The position numbers and the translations under genes were made by a program. Below, piece after piece: positions 34,381 through 43,658 of a stretch of DNA of 64,000 nucleotides. The notes below the pieces were generated by a model. It made no database searches, was not told where the DNA came from, and worked only from the letters and a program-made list of their open reading frames with translations. The stretch is from Streptomyces sp. NRRL S-646. GTDB lineage: Bacteria; Actinomycetota; Actinomycetes; Streptomycetales; Streptomycetaceae. Within the stretch, counting starts at the first letter, position 1; each line of letters begins with the position of its first letter. The DNA is taken from the NCBI RefSeq assembly GCF_000720765.1, contig NZ_JODC01000009.1, positions 434,001-498,000 on the forward strand, given 5' to 3'.

Positions 34381-35697
34381 TTTAATCCACTCGCTGCCGC
34401 CCAGCGGGTAGTCGTAACCCGGGCGGCCCGCGTCGGCGCTGGTGCGGAACGCGGTGCCGGCGTTGTCGATGTGGACGGTGCCGCGGCGGCTGCCGCTGGA
34501 CCAGTCCAGGGTGAGGTCCCAGCGGACGTCATGGGCCTTGGTGTGGGCGACGACGTAGAAGACCTCCGGGTCGGACTCGCTGACCTTGTACGGGAAGTCG
34601 CGCTGACCGCCCTTGACGGTGACCGTGGGGCTGCCGTTGTCGAGGTCGACGTCGAACGACTTGGTCTCGACGCCACCGCCGCAGCCGACGCCCATCGAGT
34701 AGTCGTTCCAGGCGAGCGGCTCGTGCCTGCTGAGGACGCGTACGTGCAGCGCCTCCAGGACGACGGTCTCCGCGCCGGTGCCCTGCACGGTGAGGGCGAC
34801 CTCCTGTTCGTCCGAGGAGACCGCCCCGTACGCGGCGGCCCAGCGGGTGGCGGTGTCCTCGCTCGCCGGCGGGCCGACCTGAGCGGGTTCGCTGTCGACG
34901 AGGAAGTGCTGGCTGCACGGGGAGTCGTAGACGTAGGGACGGGTGCCGACGGTGAGCGGGACGGCGCCGGTGGCGCCGCTGCCGGTGGACCTGGCCGGGC
35001 CCTTGCCAGACCCGGCCGCCCCGGACTCGGTGGCCGACGCGGACGGCTTGTGTTCCTTCGCGCTCGGGGACGGGGTGGCCGAAGGCTTCCCGGTGTCCGC
35101 AGCGCCGCTGGTCGTGACGCCGGCACCGGCACCGACCTCCTGCCGGTCCGCTGTGTCGTTCCCACCGCCGAAGCCCGGATGGACGGTGAGCGCCACGGCT
35201 CCCAGTACGGCGGCCACGGCGACGGAGGCGATCAGGACGGTACGGCGACGACGTGGACGGCCGGGCGGTGCGAGCTCGCGCGGTGCGTCGACGACCACCG
35301 GCTCACCGTCGTCGATCCTGCCCTCGCGCTCGCTCCCGTGCTCGCCCCCGCGCTCGCTCTCGTTCCCCTCGCGCCCCTGCGATGCCGCCGGGCCGGGATC
35401 CACCGTCTCGACGGCTTCTGTCTGCTCCGCCCTGCGTCCTCGCGTCGCGTCCGCGAGGATCCAGCGCCGGTGCAGCTCCACCAGCTCCTGCGGCGTCGCC
35501 CGGCAGACCCTGGCGAGGCGCTCCACCGGCGCGTAATCGATGGGCACCGCGGTGCCGTTGCAGTAGCGGTGCAGGGTCGACGTACTCATGTGCAGCCGCT
35601 TGGCCAGCGCCCCGTAGCTGAGCCCGGAGCGGTCCTTGAGCTCGCGCAACTGCCGCGCGAACGCCTCGGTCTCCGCGGCCTCGCTCGCCTCCGACAC
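34369..35697 (-). CDS. Membrane-anchored XRE-type helix-turn-helix protein
   Basis: About 442 residues. The N-terminal XRE domain (RQLRELKDRSGLSYGALAKRL, then STSTLHRYCNGTAVP) is followed by an acidic linker, one membrane segment (about 155-175, TVLIASVAVAAVLGAVALTV), a Ser/Thr/Ala-rich stretch and an external domain of about 200 residues (VYDSPCSQHFLVD, GVGCGGGVETKSFDVDLD). This cytoplasmic-HTH, membrane, extracellular-domain plan occurs in many Streptomyces proteins and suggests a one-component surface sensor. The start is uncertain; the GTG at 35697 has a G-rich site upstream, 35709 is an alternative. Confidence 0.75.
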   Translation of the reverse strand: MSEASEAAETEAFARQLRELKDRSGLSYGALAKRLHMSTSTLHRYCNGTAVPIDYAPVERLARVCRATPQELVELHRRWILADATRGRRAEQTEAVETVDPGPAASQGREGNESERGGEHGSEREGRIDDGEPVVVDAPRELAPPGRPRRRRTVLIASVAVAAVLGAVALTVHPGFGGGNDTADRQEVGAGAGVTTSGAADTGKPSATPSPSAKEHKPSASATESGAAGSGKGPARSTGSGATGAVPLTVGTRPYVYDSPCSQHFLVDSEPAQVGPPASEDTATRWAAAYGAVSSDEQEVALTVQGTGAETVVLEALHVRVLSRHEPLAWNDYSMGVGCGGGVETKSFDVDLDNGSPTVTVKGGQRDFPYKVSESDPEVFYVVAHTKAHDVRWDLTLDWSSGSRRGTVHIDNAGTAFRTSADAGRPGYDYPLGGSEWIKRDN

Positions 35698-35893
35698 CCG
35701 TTTCCCCACCCCTCCGTATTCCCCCGTGTTCCAGTCACGCGTTCCAGGAGCCCTGCATTCTCCCTGGTCAGAGCGCGTTTCGGCGTTCCGGCGTCCCCAA
35801 CTGCCCGCCATGCGTGGCGGTTGGGACGGATCGCCTCACAAGCTTCGGTCATCCAATCACCACCGCCACCGAACACCGAAGGGGCACAATCAC

Positions 35894-36604
35894 ATGTTCA
35901 ACTTCCGCACCTCCCGCACCCGTTTCGTCGGCGCCGCAGCGACCGTGGTTCTCGGCGCGCTCTCCCTGACCGCGTGCAACAACGGAACCGGCACCCGTGA
36001 CGAGGGCGCCTCCGCGGCCGCCACGCCGACCGCGCACTCCTCTTCTTCCACCGCGCCTTCCTCCACCACTTCGCCCTCCGCCGTCGGCTCCTCGGCCACC
36101 AAGGCCACGCCCACCGCGGGCTCCAAGAGGCCCACCGCCGGGGCCGCCGCGTCGAAGGCGCCCGTCTCCTCCAACAAGCCGGTCACCTGTGAGGGTTCCA
36201 ACACCAGGACGGTCGCGGCGCCACTGAACCGCCCCGTGAACCACATGCTGCTCACCGTGACCAACACGGGCAGCAGGACCTGCTTCCTCTACGGCTACCC
36301 GGCCGTCCGGTTCACCGACGCCCAGTCCGTGCCCCCGGTCATCGAGGAGTCGCAGCCGCAGGCGGTCGTCACACTGGAGCCGGGCCAGTCCGGGTACGCG
36401 GCCATCAGCCTGTCCGCCACCGACGGCAGCGGCCACAACGGCTACACCGCGAAGGATCTGACGGTCTACTTCTACGGCCGCTCCCTCAAGGGGAACGTCG
36501 GCAAGGCGGCTCACCCGTCCCTGCCCGCCAAGGGCGCCTACATCGACGACTCGCTCAAGGTCACGTACTGGCAGCAGTCGATGGACGACGCCGTCAACTG
36601 GTGA
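35894..36604 (+). CDS. DUF4232 lipoprotein
   Basis: A 236-residue lipoprotein: lipobox LSLTAC (Cys about 28), a Ser/Thr/Ala-rich spacer (about 35-95), then a DUF4232 domain with paired Cys (PVTCEG and RTCFLYGYP) and VTNTGSRTC, as in many Streptomyces surface proteins. Divergent from the XRE gene, so it may be controlled by it. Function unknown. Confidence 0.8.
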   Translation: MFNFRTSRTRFVGAAATVVLGALSLTACNNGTGTRDEGASAAATPTAHSSSSTAPSSTTSPSAVGSSATKATPTAGSKRPTAGAAASKAPVSSNKPVTCEGSNTRTVAAPLNRPVNHMLLTVTNTGSRTCFLYGYPAVRFTDAQSVPPVIEESQPQAVVTLEPGQSGYAAISLSATDGSGHNGYTAKDLTVYFYGRSLKGNVGKAAHPSLPAKGAYIDDSLKVTYWQQSMDDAVNW

Positions 36605-36625
36605 CACCCGAGCGCGCCGGCAACA

Positions 36626-36657
36626 CTTCGCCCCGCCGGATCACCGACGGGGCGAAG
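36626..36657. terminator. Bidirectional terminator
   Basis: CTTCGCCCCG (36626-36635) pairs with 36648-36657, 12-base loop, between the convergent DUF4232 and second S53 genes. Confidence 0.75.
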
Positions 36658-36673
36658 CAGTGTGTGCGGGGGC

Positions 36674-37921
36674 CTACTGCGTGAAGGCCGCCACACCGTT
36701 CGGGGTACCGAGGCCCGTCGGGCCGTCGTATCCCTTGCCCGCCTTGCACAGGTAGTCGCTGCAGGACCCGTTGGCGCCGTCGGTGACGTCGTTCAGCTTG
36801 TCCGGGTGGGCGTAGGGGTACGCCGCCGGAACGTCGTTGCCGGGAGTGCCCGCGAGGGCGTACACGCCTGCGATGAACGGCGCGGAGGCGCTGGTGCCGC
36901 CGTACACGTTCCAGCCGCTGGCCTGGTAGGTGTCGTAGACGGCGAGTCCGGTGGCCGGGTCGGCGACGGCTGCGACGTCGGCGACGGCGCGCTTGGCGCA
37001 GCCGCTGTCCTTCTGCCAGGACGGCTTGGCGTCGAACTGCGAGCAGCCCGAGCCCGCTCCGTCGCCTCCGGCGGACTTGCCCCAGACGGACTCGGACCAG
37101 CCGCGGGTGCTGCTGTCCTTCTTGAGCGAGGTGCCGCCGACGGCGGTGACGTACTGCGAGGCGGCCGGGTACTCGGTGCCGTAGCCGCTGTCACCGGAGC
37201 TGACGGTGATGGCGACGCCGGGGTGCTTGAAGTACTGGTCGTCCGAGGTGGTGTCCGCGGCCTCCTCGCTGCCGCCGTAGCTGTTGGAGACGTACTTGGC
37301 GCCCTGCTTGACGGCCTGGTTCACGGCCGCGCCGAGGTCGTCCATGTTGGCGGACTTGGCCTCGACGAGCAGGATCTTGCACTGCGGGCAGGCCGCGCTG
37401 ACCATGTCGACGTCGAGAGAGATCTCACCCGCCCAACCGGCGTCCGGAGCAGGGTAGTTCGTGCCGCCGTCCTGGTCGATCTTCTTGAAGCAGCCGTTGC
37501 CGGTGCTGCACTCCGGCAGGCCGTACTGGGAGCGGTAGGCCGCCAGGTCCTTCTCGGCGTTCGGGTCGTCGTTCGCGTCGACGATCGCGACCGTGGCGTC
37601 CTTGCCGCCGTCCTTGGGCAGGTTGTAGGCGGCCTGCAGGTCGGCCGGTCCGAAGCCCTTGGGGGTGTCCTGGCGGCCGAGGGACTTCTGCGACTTGAGG
37701 TCGGTGCGGACCTCCGCCTGGCACGCCATGTAGCCGGGCTTGCTCGGCTGCGAACAGAGCCGGTGCGTGTGCACCGTGGTGGCCGCGGGCTCCGCGGTGG
37801 TCGTGTTCGCGAAGGCCGACGACTGCGAGGCGACGGCCAGGCCGCCGGTGATCAGAGCCGCTGCCGACAGCAGTGCGGGCGCGCCGCGGCGTATCAGGTT
37901 CCTTCTGCGGTGAGAACTCAA
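36674..37921 (-). CDS. Secreted S53 family peptidase, second copy, TTG start
   Basis: A 415-residue exported peptidase. The TTG at 37921 has GGAGGG seven bases upstream and starts a signal peptide (1-39). Catalytic Glu166 and Asp170 in GEISLDVDM, oxyanion Asp244 in SSGDSG, nucleophile Ser344 in GGTSASAP. Several Cys pairs (CSTGNGC, CPQC, CSDYLC) suggest disulfides. As with the first copy there is no long prosegment. The divergent TrmB gene 259 bases away is a likely regulator. Confidence 0.88.
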   Translation of the reverse strand: MSSHRRRNLIRRGAPALLSAAALITGGLAVASQSSAFANTTTAEPAATTVHTHRLCSQPSKPGYMACQAEVRTDLKSQKSLGRQDTPKGFGPADLQAAYNLPKDGGKDATVAIVDANDDPNAEKDLAAYRSQYGLPECSTGNGCFKKIDQDGGTNYPAPDAGWAGEISLDVDMVSAACPQCKILLVEAKSANMDDLGAAVNQAVKQGAKYVSNSYGGSEEAADTTSDDQYFKHPGVAITVSSGDSGYGTEYPAASQYVTAVGGTSLKKDSSTRGWSESVWGKSAGGDGAGSGCSQFDAKPSWQKDSGCAKRAVADVAAVADPATGLAVYDTYQASGWNVYGGTSASAPFIAGVYALAGTPGNDVPAAYPYAHPDKLNDVTDGANGSCSDYLCKAGKGYDGPTGLGTPNGVAAFTQ

Positions 37922-38180
37922 TGAACTGCCCTCCGTGGGGGGATGGGTGGCTCCGTGTCGGCGGCCGGAAGCGCTGATGTCAGGGCTGATGTCACGTGCA
38001 TGACAAGCGGTTTCCGTTGGGGGTGGCCGAGTGGAGCCGTGTTCCGGGCATTCTGTTGGTTGCCACCCCGGTCAGTGGTGGCTGCTGAAGAGGTTATTGA
38101 CAGTTTGCCGAAGAGAACAGCGCGAGTTGGTAAAACCTTGGCCCCCAACTCCCCCGCTTCGACAGGTACCTTGTGCAGCC

Positions 38181-38984
38181 ATGGAGCTTGAAGACGGAAC
38201 CATCAACGACCTGATGTCACTGGGCCTGGCCCGGTACGAGGCACGGGTCTACCTGGCGCTCGTCAGGCGTGGTTCCTACACGGCCGCCGAGGTCGCCCGG
38301 GAGGCCGACGTGCCGCGCCAACGCGTCTACGACGTGCTGGACGCCCTGGTACGGCGGCAGTTGGCCACCTCTCACCCCGGCCGTGTGGCCACGTACTCCG
38401 CCGTCACACCCGAGCTGGCCCTCGCCCGGCTGATGGCACTGCAGCGCGAGTCCGTGGACCGCCTGGAGCGGGTCTCGCAGGGGCTGGCCGGGATACTGCT
38501 CCCGCTCTGGTCCCAGGGGCGGGAGCACACCGATCCGCTGGACTACATCGAGATCCTGCGCGACCCGAAGGCGATCGCCGAGCGCTTCGCCGACATCCAG
38601 CGGCAGGCACAGCACGAACTTCTCACCTTCTGCAAACCGCCGTTCGTCGCCCCCGCGGACAACACCGAGGGCATCGCGGTGGTCCGCCGACTGCACGGCT
38701 CCGGCGGCACGGTCCGGGCGATCTACCTCGACGACGCCCTGGACGACCCCGAGACGATGGAGCACGTACGGCGTTTCGCGGCCGCGGGGGAGCAGGCCCG
38801 GTTCGCCCCGGAACTGCCGCTGAAACTCGTCGTGGCCGACGCCTCCCTCGTGCTGTGCGACATGCCCGACCCGGTGGCCGGCGCCGGCTCCACCACCACC
38901 CTCTTCATCGAGCACCCGGCCCTCGCGGCCTGTCTGCGGCTGGCCTTCCACACCGTGTGGAAGGACGCCGCCGCCGGGCAGTGA
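38181..38984 (+). CDS. TrmB family transcriptional regulator
   Basis: A 267-residue regulator. N-terminal winged helix (LGLARYEARVYLALVRRGSYTAAEVA, in parts, then VPRQRVYDVLDAL) followed by a coiled segment and a C-terminal effector domain (TFCKPPFVAP, VRAIYLDD). TrmB proteins usually sense sugars in archaea; in Streptomyces they often sit beside extracellular peptidase genes, as here. Its stop directly abuts the stop of the convergent XRE gene (TGA then TCA). Confidence 0.85.
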   Translation: MELEDGTINDLMSLGLARYEARVYLALVRRGSYTAAEVAREADVPRQRVYDVLDALVRRQLATSHPGRVATYSAVTPELALARLMALQRESVDRLERVSQGLAGILLPLWSQGREHTDPLDYIEILRDPKAIAERFADIQRQAQHELLTFCKPPFVAPADNTEGIAVVRRLHGSGGTVRAIYLDDALDDPETMEHVRRFAAAGEQARFAPELPLKLVVADASLVLCDMPDPVAGAGSTTTLFIEHPALAACLRLAFHTVWKDAAAGQ

Positions 38985-39302
38985 TCACCCGGCGGCCTTC
39001 TGGCAGGGGTGGGCGCGCATGCCGCCGTCGCGCTTCGGCTGGAAGGCCCGCCCGCAGTCCGGGCAGGGGAGCGGTTTGTCGCCGGGTTCGATCAGGGCCG
39101 CGATGCCGGTACCGAGGTCGAGCCAGACGAGGAGGGTGAGGAGCGCGTCGGCCTCGAGTGAACGGCCGTTGGTGATCCGGCTGAACGTGGCCGGAGCGAG
39201 CCCCGTCTGCCGGGCGACTTCGCGCCAGGTGAGACCGAGTTCCCGACGCCGGGCGTCGAGACGGCGGTGAAGCTCGGGGACATCCAGGCGGTGGGTGCTC
39301 AC
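38985..39302 (-). CDS. XRE family regulator with C-terminal zinc-ribbon-like tail
   Basis: A 105-residue protein with a GTG start. Helix-turn-helix at about residues 22-60 (TWREVARQTGLAPATFSRITNG) and a tail with CPDCGRAF and HPCQ that can bind one metal ion. Such small regulators are common in Streptomyces; target unknown. Confidence 0.8.
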   Translation of the reverse strand: MSTHRLDVPELHRRLDARRRELGLTWREVARQTGLAPATFSRITNGRSLEADALLTLLVWLDLGTGIAALIEPGDKPLPCPDCGRAFQPKRDGGMRAHPCQKAAG

Positions 39303-39540
39303 GCGGTGCGCCTCCCTGCCTGGATGCCCGTGTGCTCGGTGATGGCGGTGCTGTGTGTGACGTGCATGGACGTGTGCCTTCTGTGGGTGCGGAGCCCGGT
39401 CAGGGGTTCGTCCATGGAGAGTCCGGCGGGGCGGGGGCGATTACGTCAATTCGGGGAGATTTTTTCCGGGCAGGCGCGGAGGTCGCCGTTCACCGTGCAT
39501 GACCTGCTTCAGGCTTCCTCGCTCTGGGACAGGTGGTGCG

Positions 39541-39690
39541 TCAGCGCATGCCTGCTGCGTCGAGCAGGGTGGTCACCGTGGGCGCGACGAGGCCCGTCAG
39601 CCTGTCCGCTCCGATTCCCGCGCGGGCGCTCGCGCCGTCGACGACCAGGCTGAGCTGCCGGGCCAGCAGGCCGGGATCGCTCGCCCCGCC
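39541..39690 (-). pseudogene. C-terminal fragment of a TetR regulator
   Basis: On the minus strand the reading DPGLLARQLSLVVDGASARAG, then TTLLDAAGMR and stop, matches the last helices of TetR ligand domains (usually DPxxLARQLxLLxDGAxxxA). No DNA-binding part is found upstream (39690-39857), and the rest of 39303-39857 has no other gene. A decayed remnant is the best reading. Confidence 0.5.
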
Positions 39691-39857
39691 TTGCGGCGAC
39701 CGGCTGCGACGCCGGAACGCGTGAAGCGATGGGGGGCGAAGCGGCCCCGGGTGTTATTGAATGAGCTGTGCGGTCAGGAATCTCGGGGCCCTGTCGCCCG
39801 GGTTCTGGTACGACCCCGGCGCTGTGCCGGGGCCGGCGAGCGAGCTGAGAGAGCCGC

Positions 39858-42014
39858 ATGGACTCCACCTCCCCTTCGTCTGCGTCGCCGTACGACATGG
39901 TCAGCGGCGCTTTGGGGCGGTACATGCCGGGCGAGGGAGCGGCAGCCGCCGGTTCCGCCGATCAGCAGGACGACAGTGCCGCCCGGCAACGCGTGGACGC
40001 CGATACGGCCCTCGGCCGTCCGGAGCAGATCCTCGGCGCGGTCAGCCTGGACCGGGACCTGAGAATCACCCGCTGCAATCTGGACGCTCCCGTCTTCGCG
40101 GGGGTGGAGGCCGTGACCGGGAAACCTTTCGTCGACCTTCTGCCTCCCTGGGACGTACCGACGGTCACCCGGCGGTTGCGGCAGGTCCTCGAGACCGGTG
40201 AGCCGCATGTCGCCCGGGTCCAGCGCCTGCGCCGCGGCGACGGGTCGGAGCTGGTGGTCTCGATGAGCATCCTGGCCGCCGCGGCGCCTCAGGAGGGCCT
40301 GACCGTCTCCCTGATCGCCATGGCCAGGAGGCTGCATCTGTACGCCGCGGAGACCGCGATCGGCACCTCGCTGGACATCGGCGAGACCGCGCAGTCGCTG
40401 GCGGAGTCCCTGCTGGCCTGGGGAGACGTGACCGCCATCGACCTCGACTTCGCCGTGTGGACGGGCGAGGTGGTCACGGGGCAGCCGCAGGAGCGCATCC
40501 GGCTGCGGAGGGCGGCCCTGGTGCCGGACCGGGCGTGGCCCGACGGCTATGTGACTCCGGGCGACGATCTTCCCGGCGATGCGAGTCGCCTGCTGTCCCA
40601 GGCGATACGGCGTGACGACGCCGCGCAGGCCCTCGTCATACCCGACCGTGAGGCGATCGAGCGGGTACTCGGCAGTCCGCGGCTGGTACGTGCCCTGGTG
40701 CCCGGCGACCAGGCGGTGGCTGTGGCGTGCGTACCGCTCGTCCTGGACGGCGCACCGCCCGTCGTTCTGGGGGTGGCGGAGGTCTGGAGGCGGGCGGACC
40801 GCCCCTTCGAGGACAGCGAGCTGTTCGACCTGCAGGAGCTGGTGGCCAGGACCTCTCACCACGTCGACCTGGCCCGTCAGCACCAGCGCGAGCACACGCA
40901 GGTGCTGGCGTTGCAGCGCCGACTGCTGCCCAGGTCCGGCGGCGACACCATCGAGACGGCCAGCGTCTACCAGCCCGCCACCCCCGACAGTGCGGGCGTC
41001 GGCGGAGACTGGGTGAACAGCTTTCCGCTGCCGGACGGCCGTACCGCGCTGGTGGTGGGTGACGTCGTCGGGCACGGCCTGGGAGCCGCGGCGACCATGG
41101 GGCAGCTGAGCATGGAGGCCCGCGCCCTGCTGTCCGCGGGGCTGGCACCCGACGAGGTGCTGGAGCACCTGGACGAGACCGTGTCGCTGCTGGACGACGC
41201 GGAGTCCGGGCTGGCGGCCGGCTACAGCGCCCTCGGGTCGACGTGCTGCATCGCCGTCTACGACCCGGTCAGCCACCGTGTGGCGCTGGCCAGCGCCGGT
41301 CACCTCCCCCCGGTCCTGATGCCCCCGGGCGGGCCCGCCGGCCCGGTCGCCGTTCGCCCCCACCCCGGGCTGGGCGCCGAGTTCGCCCTGCGGGAGCCGT
41401 ACGGCGTGTACGCGTTCGCCGCACCTCCGGGTTCGCTGCTCGCTCTCTACACCGACGGTCTGGTGGAGGATCCCGCCCTGTCGATCGACGAGGGCATCGG
41501 CCGGCTGGCGGACGCCGTGTCCACGGTGCACCCGTGGGATTCCCTGCAGCAGGCCGCGCGGCGTCTGGTCTCGGCGCTGGCGCCCGCGCACCGGCGCGAC
41601 GACGTGACCCTGCTGCTCGCGCGCATGATCGGCTACCGCAAGGGGGACACCGCGACCTGGCGGCTGCCCGCCCGCGGCGACGCGGCAGCCCGGGCCCGCA
41701 CGCTGGTCTCCGCGCTGCTGGAGCAGTGGCGCATCAGGGACGACACCCGGGACAGCGTGCTGCTGGTGGTCGACGAACTGGTCGCCAACGCGGTCCGCTT
41801 CGCCGAAGGACCCCTCACCGTACGGCTGATCAGGACCGGTCACGGGCTGCTGTGCGAGGTGGGCGACACCGGCAACGGCAGGCCGCGGCTGGGCCGGGGC
41901 GGGCCCCTCGACGACGGTGGCCGTGGCCTGCACGTCGTGCATGGACTCACCACCCGGTGGGGGGTGCGCTGGACGGACACCGGAAAGGTGGTCTGGGCGT
42001 CGGTCGCGAGGTGA
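39858..42014 (+). CDS. SpoIIE-type phosphatase with PAS, GAF and anti-sigma ATPase domains
   Basis: A 718-residue cytoplasmic signalling protein. In order: PAS-like domain (about 55-160), GAF domain (about 170-345), PP2C-type SpoIIE phosphatase (about 365-590; metal residues in GGDWVNSF, VVGDVVGHG, ALYTDGLVE and RRDDVTLLLAR) and a C-terminal HATPase_c (about 615-718; VVDELVANAVRFA, GDTGNGRPR) as in RsbW anti-sigma kinases. Kinase and phosphatase for anti-sigma antagonists are thus fused in one chain, a frequent Streptomyces plan for partner-switching control. The partner sigma factor is not nearby. Confidence 0.92.
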   Translation: MDSTSPSSASPYDMVSGALGRYMPGEGAAAAGSADQQDDSAARQRVDADTALGRPEQILGAVSLDRDLRITRCNLDAPVFAGVEAVTGKPFVDLLPPWDVPTVTRRLRQVLETGEPHVARVQRLRRGDGSELVVSMSILAAAAPQEGLTVSLIAMARRLHLYAAETAIGTSLDIGETAQSLAESLLAWGDVTAIDLDFAVWTGEVVTGQPQERIRLRRAALVPDRAWPDGYVTPGDDLPGDASRLLSQAIRRDDAAQALVIPDREAIERVLGSPRLVRALVPGDQAVAVACVPLVLDGAPPVVLGVAEVWRRADRPFEDSELFDLQELVARTSHHVDLARQHQREHTQVLALQRRLLPRSGGDTIETASVYQPATPDSAGVGGDWVNSFPLPDGRTALVVGDVVGHGLGAAATMGQLSMEARALLSAGLAPDEVLEHLDETVSLLDDAESGLAAGYSALGSTCCIAVYDPVSHRVALASAGHLPPVLMPPGGPAGPVAVRPHPGLGAEFALREPYGVYAFAAPPGSLLALYTDGLVEDPALSIDEGIGRLADAVSTVHPWDSLQQAARRLVSALAPAHRRDDVTLLLARMIGYRKGDTATWRLPARGDAAARARTLVSALLEQWRIRDDTRDSVLLVVDELVANAVRFAEGPLTVRLIRTGHGLLCEVGDTGNGRPRLGRGGPLDDGGRGLHVVHGLTTRWGVRWTDTGKVVWASVAR

Positions 42015-42148
42015 CGCGGCCAGGGCCTGTCCGGCGGATCAGGCCGCCTGGGGAGCGAATCCGAGAGTGGAGGAGTGCGTGCCGGACCCTGTGACGCCGA
42101 GCCGCCCGGCAGGCCCTGGGGGGCGGGCCCGGCGGCCGCTGGTGCGGG

Positions 42149-43333
42149 TTACAGCCACTCGCCTTCCAGGGCGGTGGCCGTGAGGCCGGGGGCCGCCGCG
42201 TACAGGACGGCACGACTGCCCGGTTCCTGCCCGGCGTCGTACGCCCTCCGCATGATGTCGAACACGGCGGCGCCTCCGCGGTTGCCGCTGGTGTAGCTGT
42301 CCCGGCTGTAGTCGAGCAGCCCCGACGGCCACCCGTCGGGCATCGTCTGCTCCATGTACTCCAGCACTCGCGTCCCGCCGGGGTGCGCGAGCAGCACGTC
42401 GGGGTGCCAGGAGTCGGGGTCGTCCTGGTAGCGCAGGCGCAGCCACTCCCACATCGCGGTGACCGTCTCCTGCACGGCGCGCGGGCCGCGCCGGTCCATC
42501 ACGAAGTGGGTGCCGTCCTCCCGTGTCTCCAGGCGGTGCAGGTCCTGGGTGCCGGGCAGGGTGTGGTTCCAGGCGGCGTCCAGCCGCAGCGCCGACTCGG
42601 GCCTGGGGCGGCCCGTGACCACCGCGGCGACCGCGGTGTCGGCGAACAGCAACCGGACGATCAGGGACTCCAGGGTGTCGTCCGCGGGCTGGTACGTCGT
42701 GCTCAGTGCCTCCGCGATCACGACCAGGACCACCCGGTCCGGGTCCGCGGCCACGAGATCCGCCGCCAGTGCCAGGGAGCGGGTTCCGGCTATGCAGGCC
42801 CACTGCGTGGCAGGCAGCAGCAGCACGTCGTCCCGGAGCGGGAGCTTGTTGGCCAGGGCGACGTCCAGGCCCGGCAGCGCAGGGGTGGTGGAGTGACTGG
42901 TGATCAGGCAGTCGACGTCCGTGGTGTCCAGCCCGGCGATCTGCAGCGCCCCCCGCGCCGCACGCTCCCCGCAGGACTGCACGGCCGCCCAGGCGGGCGC
43001 GGTGCGCTCCTGGACGGTCTGCGGCGCGGGTATCGACTCGAGGGCGGCGATCACGCGGTCCACGTCCTGTTCGGTGAACCCGTCGCCGGCCAGCGCCTCT
43101 CGGGCCGGCCCGACGCCGGCAGCAGGCAGGCCGCTCCCGTTGCCGGGCGCGACGGCGGCCTCCAACGGCAGCATCCAGCCGCGGCTTTCGATGCCCGTAC
43201 TGGCCGCGATGCCGTCGATCCTCGGCGCCCACGCCGCGTCCGGGTGGCGATCGCGCACCTCCGCCACGATCTGGCTGGTCTGCACGGTGTGCTCGCCGTG
43301 TATCACGGCAGGCGGGCAGAGATAAGCGGCCAT
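42149..43333 (-). CDS. Type III polyketide synthase-like enzyme
   Basis: A 394-residue condensing enzyme of the chalcone-synthase fold. Catalytic Cys180 (QWACIAGTRSL), His317 (AHPGGTRVLE) and Asn351 (SGNRGGAAVF) are all present, and the closing AAPGLTATALEGEW replaces the usual GFGPGLT strand. Strings VDCLITSHSTTPALPGLDV match bacterial type III PKS. It would extend an acyl-CoA starter with malonyl-CoA. The GNRGG loop and the AAAPG end differ from RppA and from alkylresorcinol synthases, so the product cannot be predicted. Upstream on the same strand is an MGT glycosyltransferase. Confidence 0.82.
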   Translation of the reverse strand: MAAYLCPPAVIHGEHTVQTSQIVAEVRDRHPDAAWAPRIDGIAASTGIESRGWMLPLEAAVAPGNGSGLPAAGVGPAREALAGDGFTEQDVDRVIAALESIPAPQTVQERTAPAWAAVQSCGERAARGALQIAGLDTTDVDCLITSHSTTPALPGLDVALANKLPLRDDVLLLPATQWACIAGTRSLALAADLVAADPDRVVLVVIAEALSTTYQPADDTLESLIVRLLFADTAVAAVVTGRPRPESALRLDAAWNHTLPGTQDLHRLETREDGTHFVMDRRGPRAVQETVTAMWEWLRLRYQDDPDSWHPDVLLAHPGGTRVLEYMEQTMPDGWPSGLLDYSRDSYTSGNRGGAAVFDIMRRAYDAGQEPGSRAVLYAAAPGLTATALEGEWL

Positions 43334-43658
43334 GATGGGCACCTTTCGACGGGGGGTGGAACGAGGCGGAACGCCACGACCGCTGTGTCGTAGGACACTT
43401 CGGCACGGTCTGTCCAAGTCAATGGCGGTGCGTTCTACTTCGGGCTTCCGTGGCCGTTTCGAGGATGGACGCCAAATGGGCATTTGCGCTGTGATCTGAA
43501 CAACTCGGATGGTTCTGGATGTGCGTGACACCGCGCACACCCTCATCAGGAACGCGAACGGGCAACGCCGGTGGAGACTGCGACCGAGTGGAGCCTTCGT
43601 GGGGCTTGAACTCGTGTGCCTGGGCGGGGAGTTGCCCCCTTGATGCACATGCTCCGCG
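43334..43658. other. Intergenic region without a gene
   Basis: No open frame with plausible coding bias is seen in these 325 bases between the glycosyltransferase stop and the PKS start. It probably holds a promoter for the PKS (TTGACT occurs on the minus strand near 43425 but no convincing -10 is paired with it). Confidence 0.5.
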
